A stretch of DNA of 9,959 nucleotides, from positions 1 to 9,959 of the forward strand of contig CADCJP010000026.1 of the NCBI GenBank assembly GCA_902801805.1, given 5' to 3'. Origin of the DNA: an uncultured Erysipelotrichaceae bacterium (GTDB taxonomy: Bacteria > Bacillota_I > Bacilli_A > RFN20 > CAG-826). Shown piece by piece: positions 6,880-9,959 of this stretch (position 1 is its first letter; each line of letters starts with the position of its first letter). The position numbers and the translations under genes were made by a program. The notes beneath the pieces are model-generated. The model was not told where the DNA came from. It made no database searches and worked only from the letters and a program-made list of their open reading frames with translations.

Positions 6880-7554
6880 TTAAATAATAGGTCTATCTTC
6901 GGTTGTACCGTTTGTTGTGCCGAATGTTCTATCACCACAGTCACCTAAGCCTGGGCAGATATAAGCATTTTCGTTTAAACAACGGTCAAGGGCACCAATG
7001 TAAACTGGAATATCTGGATATTTTTTCACAAATGCTTCCACGCCTTCTGGTGCAGCGATAATGCAGACGAAGGTAATCTTTTTAGCACCATGCTTTTTGA
7101 GCATACCCACCGCATCAATAGCGGAGCCGCCTGTAGCGAGCATTGGGTCGACTAAATAGACGTCTTTTTCTGAAATATCCGCTGGTAATTTACAGTAGTA
7201 TTCAACTGGTTTCTTGGTGACTTCGTCACGATAGAGACCGATGTGACCACATGTACATCCAGGAAGTAAATCAAGCATTCCATCGGCCATACCTAATCCA
7301 GCACGAAGAATTGGGACGAAGCAAAGAGCTTTACGTTTGACAACTGGTTGAATTGTCTTTTCAATTGGTGTTTCAATTTCCACCATTTGAGTTTCAGCGT
7401 TTCTTAATGCTTCATATCCTTCCAAAACGGATATTTCTTTAACAAGCATTTTGAATTCACTAGTTTTAGTTGTCTTATCTCTAAGCTTTGTAATTTTGTG
7501 CTTGATCAATGGATGGTCAAGAATGTGGACTGTTGGATAATTTTCAAAAGCCAT
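6880..7554 (-). CDS. upp: Uracil phosphoribosyltransferase
   Basis: This 224-residue cytoplasmic enzyme converts uracil and PRPP to UMP. It has the family's VPILRAGLGM (80-89), the PRPP-binding loop VDPMLATGGSA (135-145), and the uracil-binding C-terminal motif ICPGLGDCGDRTFGT (199-213). In most relatives this last motif is IVPGLGDAGDR, so two small residues are Cys here. An 11-residue tail (TNGTTEDRPII, 214-224) extends past the point where many family members of about 208 residues end. The start at 7554 follows GAGGA seven bases upstream. That ribosome binding site lies in the 14-base gap after the permease stop codon, indicating coupled translation from one mRNA. Its product traps uracil brought in by the permease. 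Confidence 0.97.
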   Translation of the reverse strand: MAFENYPTVHILDHPLIKHKITKLRDKTTKTSEFKMLVKEISVLEGYEALRNAETQMVEIETPIEKTIQPVVKRKALCFVPILRAGLGMADGMLDLLPGCTCGHIGLYRDEVTKKPVEYYCKLPADISEKDVYLVDPMLATGGSAIDAVGMLKKHGAKKITFVCIIAAPEGVEAFVKKYPDIPVYIGALDRCLNENAYICPGLGDCGDRTFGTTNGTTEDRPII

Positions 7555-7568
7555 TATCTAATCCTCAA

Positions 7569-9068
7569 CTATTTTTCTTCGGAAGCTGCTTCTTGTTCTT
7601 CGTCATTGCTATTTCTTCTGAAGAGACGGACAAAGACGTTAACAAGGATGCCAAGGATTAAGGCACATGCAACTTCAGTAAGGGTGACTTTGCCGATTGT
7701 GAGGCTGAGACCACCGATACCTGCAATAAGTATAACACTAACCACGAAGAGATTTCTATTATCACCTAAATCAGAACCTTGAATCATCTTTAAGCCGGAG
7801 ACTGCGATGAAGCCGTATAAAGCGATACAGACACCACCCATGACACAGCTTGGGATTGTGGCTAAGAAGGTTGAGAATGGAGCGATGAATGATAAGACGA
7901 TAGCCATGAACGCTGTCACAATGATTGTTCTGATGGAAGCGTTACCGGAAATCGCAACTGTACCAACGGATTCACCATATGTTGTATTTGGGCAGCCGCC
8001 GAAGAAGGCGCCAGCCATGGAACCAACACCATCACCGAGTAATGTTCTGTGTAAGCCTGGTTCATTTAATAAATCTCTATCAATGATGGAGCTTAAGTTC
8101 TTGTGGTCAGCAATGTGTTCAGCGAAGACGACGAATGCGACTGGGACATAAGCAACTGCGACGGAACCAAAGTAAGCGAAGAATTCACCAGCGTTTGCGA
8201 AATCTTTGAAGCCATTGAACGCTTCAATGAAGGTGAATTTTGGTAACCATTGCATATTTTGGAATAAGCTGAAGTTGATAACTTTTAACGCATCATTGTT
8301 GGCGGCATAACCGATACCTGTGAATAATGCGGCAACGGCATAACCAGCCAAGATACCAATGATGAATGGAATCATCTTCATGAATTTCTTAGCATAAACG
8401 GAAACGAGGATTGTGGTGAATAATGTCACTAAGCCACAGAGTAAGGCGATCCACATATTTGTGGAAACGACTGTTGTGTTGTATGTGGCATAGAAATTAC
8501 CATCTAAAAGATCGATTGAACTAATGAGGCTATCACCTAAGTTAGCAACACCATCAGCGTTTAAGACTTCTGATGCAACGGCTGGGATGTAGTGAGAACC
8601 ACTTAATAAATCACCGACAGCGTTACCTGCTAATGATAAACCGATGATAGCGACTGTTGGGCCGATAACAACGGCTGGCATTAATTTATTGATCCATCTT
8701 GTACCAACGAATTTAACAATGAGAGCGATGATGACATAGACTAAGCCAGCTAAGATAGCACCAAGGATAATACCTAAGTAACCACCAGCGGCACTAGCAG
8801 CACCACCGAAAGCCGCAAACATGGAACCGATGAATGCGAATGAACTGCCTAAGAAGACAGGTGATTTGAATTTTGTGAATAATAAGTAAACCAATGTACC
8901 AACACCAGCACCGAATAAAGCTGCGGATTGGCTCATGCCGTGACCAATAATTGCTGGAACTGCGATTGTAGCAGCAAGAATGGCTAATAATTGTTGTAAT
9001 GCGAAGACAAAGGTTTTACCCCAACTTGGCTTATCTTCTACATTGTAGATTAAGTTTGTTTTTGCCAT
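7569..9068 (-). CDS. uraA: Uracil permease (NCS2 / nucleobase:cation symporter family)
   Basis: This 499-residue inner-membrane transporter has about 12-14 hydrophobic segments. Family motifs include FALQQLLAILAATIAVPAI (22-40) and FVVFAEHIADH (312-322), in which Glu317 aligns with the substrate-binding Glu of TM8. GGCPNTTYGESVG (357-369) has Glu366 at the TM10 substrate site, and PNTTYGE is typical of uracil rather than xanthine carriers. It is about 70 residues longer than Escherichia coli UraA. The extra length is mainly a polar loop at about 152-205, another at about 255-295, and an acidic C-terminal tail. It should import uracil with a cation, probably protons. The start at 9068 is set by AAAGGAG about 7 bases upstream; an upstream in-frame start would fall in the leader terminator region. 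It is first in the operon with upp and prs and is preceded by a leader peptide and attenuator. Confidence 0.95.
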   Translation of the reverse strand: MAKTNLIYNVEDKPSWGKTFVFALQQLLAILAATIAVPAIIGHGMSQSAALFGAGVGTLVYLLFTKFKSPVFLGSSFAFIGSMFAAFGGAASAAGGYLGIILGAILAGLVYVIIALIVKFVGTRWINKLMPAVVIGPTVAIIGLSLAGNAVGDLLSGSHYIPAVASEVLNADGVANLGDSLISSIDLLDGNFYATYNTTVVSTNMWIALLCGLVTLFTTILVSVYAKKFMKMIPFIIGILAGYAVAALFTGIGYAANNDALKVINFSLFQNMQWLPKFTFIEAFNGFKDFANAGEFFAYFGSVAVAYVPVAFVVFAEHIADHKNLSSIIDRDLLNEPGLHRTLLGDGVGSMAGAFFGGCPNTTYGESVGTVAISGNASIRTIIVTAFMAIVLSFIAPFSTFLATIPSCVMGGVCIALYGFIAVSGLKMIQGSDLGDNRNLFVVSVILIAGIGGLSLTIGKVTLTEVACALILGILVNVFVRLFRRNSNDEEQEAASEEK

Positions 9069-9087
9069 AACGTTTCTCCTTTCGTGC

Positions 9088-9118
9088 AAAAAAAATCACC
9101 CGACAATAAGGGGTGACT
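9088..9118 (-). terminator. Leader terminator (attenuator) in front of the uracil permease gene
   Basis: On the minus strand AGTCACCC (9118-9111) pairs with GGGTGATT (9101-9094), giving 8 bp with one G-U wobble around a 9-base loop. Eight uninterrupted Ts follow (9095-9088, the first two shared with the stem base). It lies after the operon promoter but before the permease ribosome binding site, so it can only reduce read-through into uraA-upp-prs. The stop codon of the leader peptide (9119-9117) overlaps the stem base, so a ribosome finishing the peptide would cover the 5' arm and block the hairpin. Confidence 0.9.
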
Positions 9119-9212
9119 ACAAACAGACAGGAATAGCGAATGAGAGGGAATTTTGAGGGAAGAAACCCCCTAATGCAGATGGGTTCTTACACTTTCTAAT
9201 TCGTCTCTTCAT
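9117..9212 (-). CDS. Leader peptide of the uracil permease operon (31 residues, putative UTP-sensing attenuation)
   Basis: An open frame of 31 codons begins with ATG at 9212 and ends with TAG at 9119-9117. AAAGGA lies five bases before the ATG, a good ribosome binding site. The peptide starts MKRRIRKCKNPSALGG and ends FAIPVCL. It has no signal peptide and no known domain. It is basic at the N-terminus and not dominated by any one amino acid, unlike his, trp or ilv leaders. From codon 16 onward the RNA is strongly pyrimidine-rich: in the 48 bases from 9167 to 9120, 36 are pyrimidines and 21 are U. The stop codon lies in the base of the attenuator stem. This matches the pyrBI scheme of enteric bacteria: low UTP slows polymerase in the U-rich tract, the ribosome catches up and the terminator cannot form. 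The reading frame and signals are seen; the mechanism is inferred. Confidence 0.7.
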   Translation of the reverse strand: MKRRIRKCKNPSALGGFFPQNSLSFAIPVCL

Positions 9213-9230
9213 AGGAATCCTTTGCCTAAA

Positions 9231-9258
9231 ACTTTATCACATGCATATGATATTGCAA
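9231..9258 (-). promoter_or_regulatory. Promoter of the leader peptide - uraA - upp - prs operon
   Basis: On the minus strand TTGCAA (9258-9253) and TAAAGT (9236-9231) are 16 bases apart, and the -10 is preceded by TG one base upstream (extended -10). The start would be near 9225, leaving only about 12-15 bases before the leader ATG at 9212, just enough to hold the AAAGGA site. Each hexamer matches the consensus at four of six positions, so the call also relies on the context. Confidence 0.5.
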
Positions 9259-9340
9259 ACTATTTTTTCAGATTTTTTTCGCCTTCAAACATAATCATAT
9301 ATTTTGTCAAAAGATTGTCCTAAAAATTGCCTCAAACAGA
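9259..9340. other. AT-rich spacer between divergent salvage promoters
   Basis: This stretch separates the leftward uraA promoter from the rightward apt promoter and contains no supportable gene. It is rich in T-tracts on the plus strand. CTCAA (9331-9335) and TTGAG (9341-9345) form a small inverted repeat whose right arm is the apt -35 box, a possible but weak regulator site. I see no sequence resembling a Bacillus PurR box or a PyrR RNA-binding loop. Confidence 0.4.
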
Positions 9341-9369
9341 TTGAGAAAAAAGCCCTAGTGAGTTAGAAT
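9341..9369 (+). promoter_or_regulatory. Promoter of apt
   Basis: TTGAGA (9341-9346) and TAGAAT (9364-9369) are separated by exactly 17 bases, and each differs from the sigma-A consensus by one base. The start would be near 9376, giving a leader of about 28 bases that includes the TTGAGGTG ribosome binding site before the ATG at 9405. Confidence 0.7.
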
Positions 9370-9404
9370 AATGTTTGTCTTTCTTAAATATTGAGGTGCT
9401 TATT

Positions 9405-9956
9405 ATGACCAAAAAAGAACAAGTGATTTTAGAATCAGAAAAACATATTAAAGATGTTCCTGGTTTTCCTAAACCAGGCATTATTTTCAAAGATATCGTG
9501 CCTGTGTTTGAAGATCCAGAATATCTCCAAAAAGTGTTCGATGTCATGGTCGAAGAATTAAAAGAAAATAATATTCAATTCGATAAAATCGTTTGTCCAG
9601 AAGCGAGAGGTTTCCTCTTTGGTCCAACATTGGGTTTATTAACAAAGAAGGGTGTGGTCATGGCGAGAAAGCCAGGTAAACTCCCAAGACCAGGTAACTG
9701 TGTTTCTTATAATTTAGAATATGGCACCGCTACTCTCGTTATTAGTGAAGATTCCATTAAACCAGGCGACAAAGTTTTAGTGGTTGATGACTTATTAGCG
9801 ACAGGCGGTTCAGCGAAAGCTTTATGCGAACTCGTTGAAAGAAGTGGCGCTTCTGTTGCCGGTGTAATGTTCTATATCGAACTCACCCCTCTCAAAGGCC
9901 GTGAAATACTCAAAAAATACCCAGTAATTTCTATCGTTCCTGTTGAAGCTTACTAA
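9405..9956 (+). CDS. apt: Adenine phosphoribosyltransferase
   Basis: This 183-residue cytoplasmic enzyme salvages adenine by converting adenine and PRPP to AMP. It has the family's IKDVPGFPKPGIIFKDI (15-31), with PKPGIxFKD near the adenine site, PEARGFLFGP (65-74), ARKPGKLP (87-94), LEYGTATLVI (104-113), and the PRPP-binding loop VLVVDDLLATGGSA (124-137). Its length is close to that of other bacterial Apt proteins. The ATG at 9405 is preferred over an in-frame TTG at 9375 because TTGAGGTG lies six bases upstream and the conserved protein begins here; the TTG would almost coincide with the transcription start. It is the only plus-strand gene and is divergent from the uracil operon, which supplies PRPP through Prs. 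The stop codon is three bases from the window end, so its terminator is not seen. Confidence 0.97.
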   Translation: MTKKEQVILESEKHIKDVPGFPKPGIIFKDIVPVFEDPEYLQKVFDVMVEELKENNIQFDKIVCPEARGFLFGPTLGLLTKKGVVMARKPGKLPRPGNCVSYNLEYGTATLVISEDSIKPGDKVLVVDDLLATGGSAKALCELVERSGASVAGVMFYIELTPLKGREILKKYPVISIVPVEAY

Positions 9957-9959
9957 ACA

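Noticed and set aside
7807..8151. Open frame of 114 codons on the plus strand
   Set aside because: It is antisense to the uracil permease, with no ribosome binding site or recognisable protein.
9069..9258. PyrR-binding attenuator, purine, preQ1 or guanidine riboswitch in the permease leader
   Set aside because: I found no PyrR loop resembling UCCNGNGAGG and none of the conserved cores of those riboswitches; the translated leader explains the terminator better.
1..9959. CRISPR arrays, insertion sequences, tRNA or rRNA genes, and phage or defence genes
   Set aside because: No repeat-spacer pattern, transposase, terminal inverted repeats or RNA gene was recognised; the window reads as core metabolism plus surface proteins.

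Overview
The window looks like chromosomal DNA from an AT-rich, low-GC Gram-positive bacterium. It suggests a Bacillota/Bacilli-type gut lineage close to the Erysipelotrichia or walled mollicute relatives. The grounds are strong GGAG-type ribosome binding sites, short intergenic gaps, intrinsic terminators with U-tracts, a secreted lipoprotein, and proteins typical of Firmicutes (UPF0371/DUF1846, a long CofE-like protein, a COG2509-type FAD protein). TGG encodes Trp, so the code appears standard. The taxonomic placement is inference from protein resemblance only.

Layout, left to right (all on the minus strand except the last gene): (1) 1-193, the 5' end of an exported protein, probably a family 3 glycoside hydrolase, cut by the window edge. 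(2) 379-4490, a tightly packed three-gene operon transcribed leftwards from a good promoter at 4538-4566: a COG2509-type FAD-dependent oxidoreductase, a CofE-like (F420-0:glutamate ligase family) protein, and a UPF0371/DUF1846 protein. It ends at a UUCG-loop terminator (331-356). (3) 4702-5781, a single gene for a lipoprotein tyrosine phosphatase. (4) 5893-9068, a nucleobase salvage operon, uracil permease - uracil phosphoribosyltransferase - PRPP synthetase, ending at a strong terminator (5840-5875). (5) 9069-9258, the operon's leader. (6) 9405-9956, a divergent adenine phosphoribosyltransferase gene on the plus strand with its own promoter.

The most interesting element is the leader of the uracil operon. 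The minus strand encodes a 31-residue peptide (9117-9212) with its own ribosome binding site and a promoter just upstream. The second half of the peptide gene is a U/C-rich tract. Its stop codon lies in the base of an intrinsic terminator (9088-9118) that sits directly in front of the permease ribosome binding site. This is the architecture of the UTP-sensing, transcription-translation-coupled attenuator of enteric pyrBI, here in a low-GC Gram-positive-type genome and controlling uracil uptake. I see no PyrR binding site.

Functionally, the right half forms one module: uracil enters through the permease, PRPP is made by Prs, and Upp and the divergent Apt use PRPP to make UMP and AMP. The left operon combines three enzymes without well-defined roles in such bacteria, and its CofE-like member has no F420 biosynthesis partner in this window.
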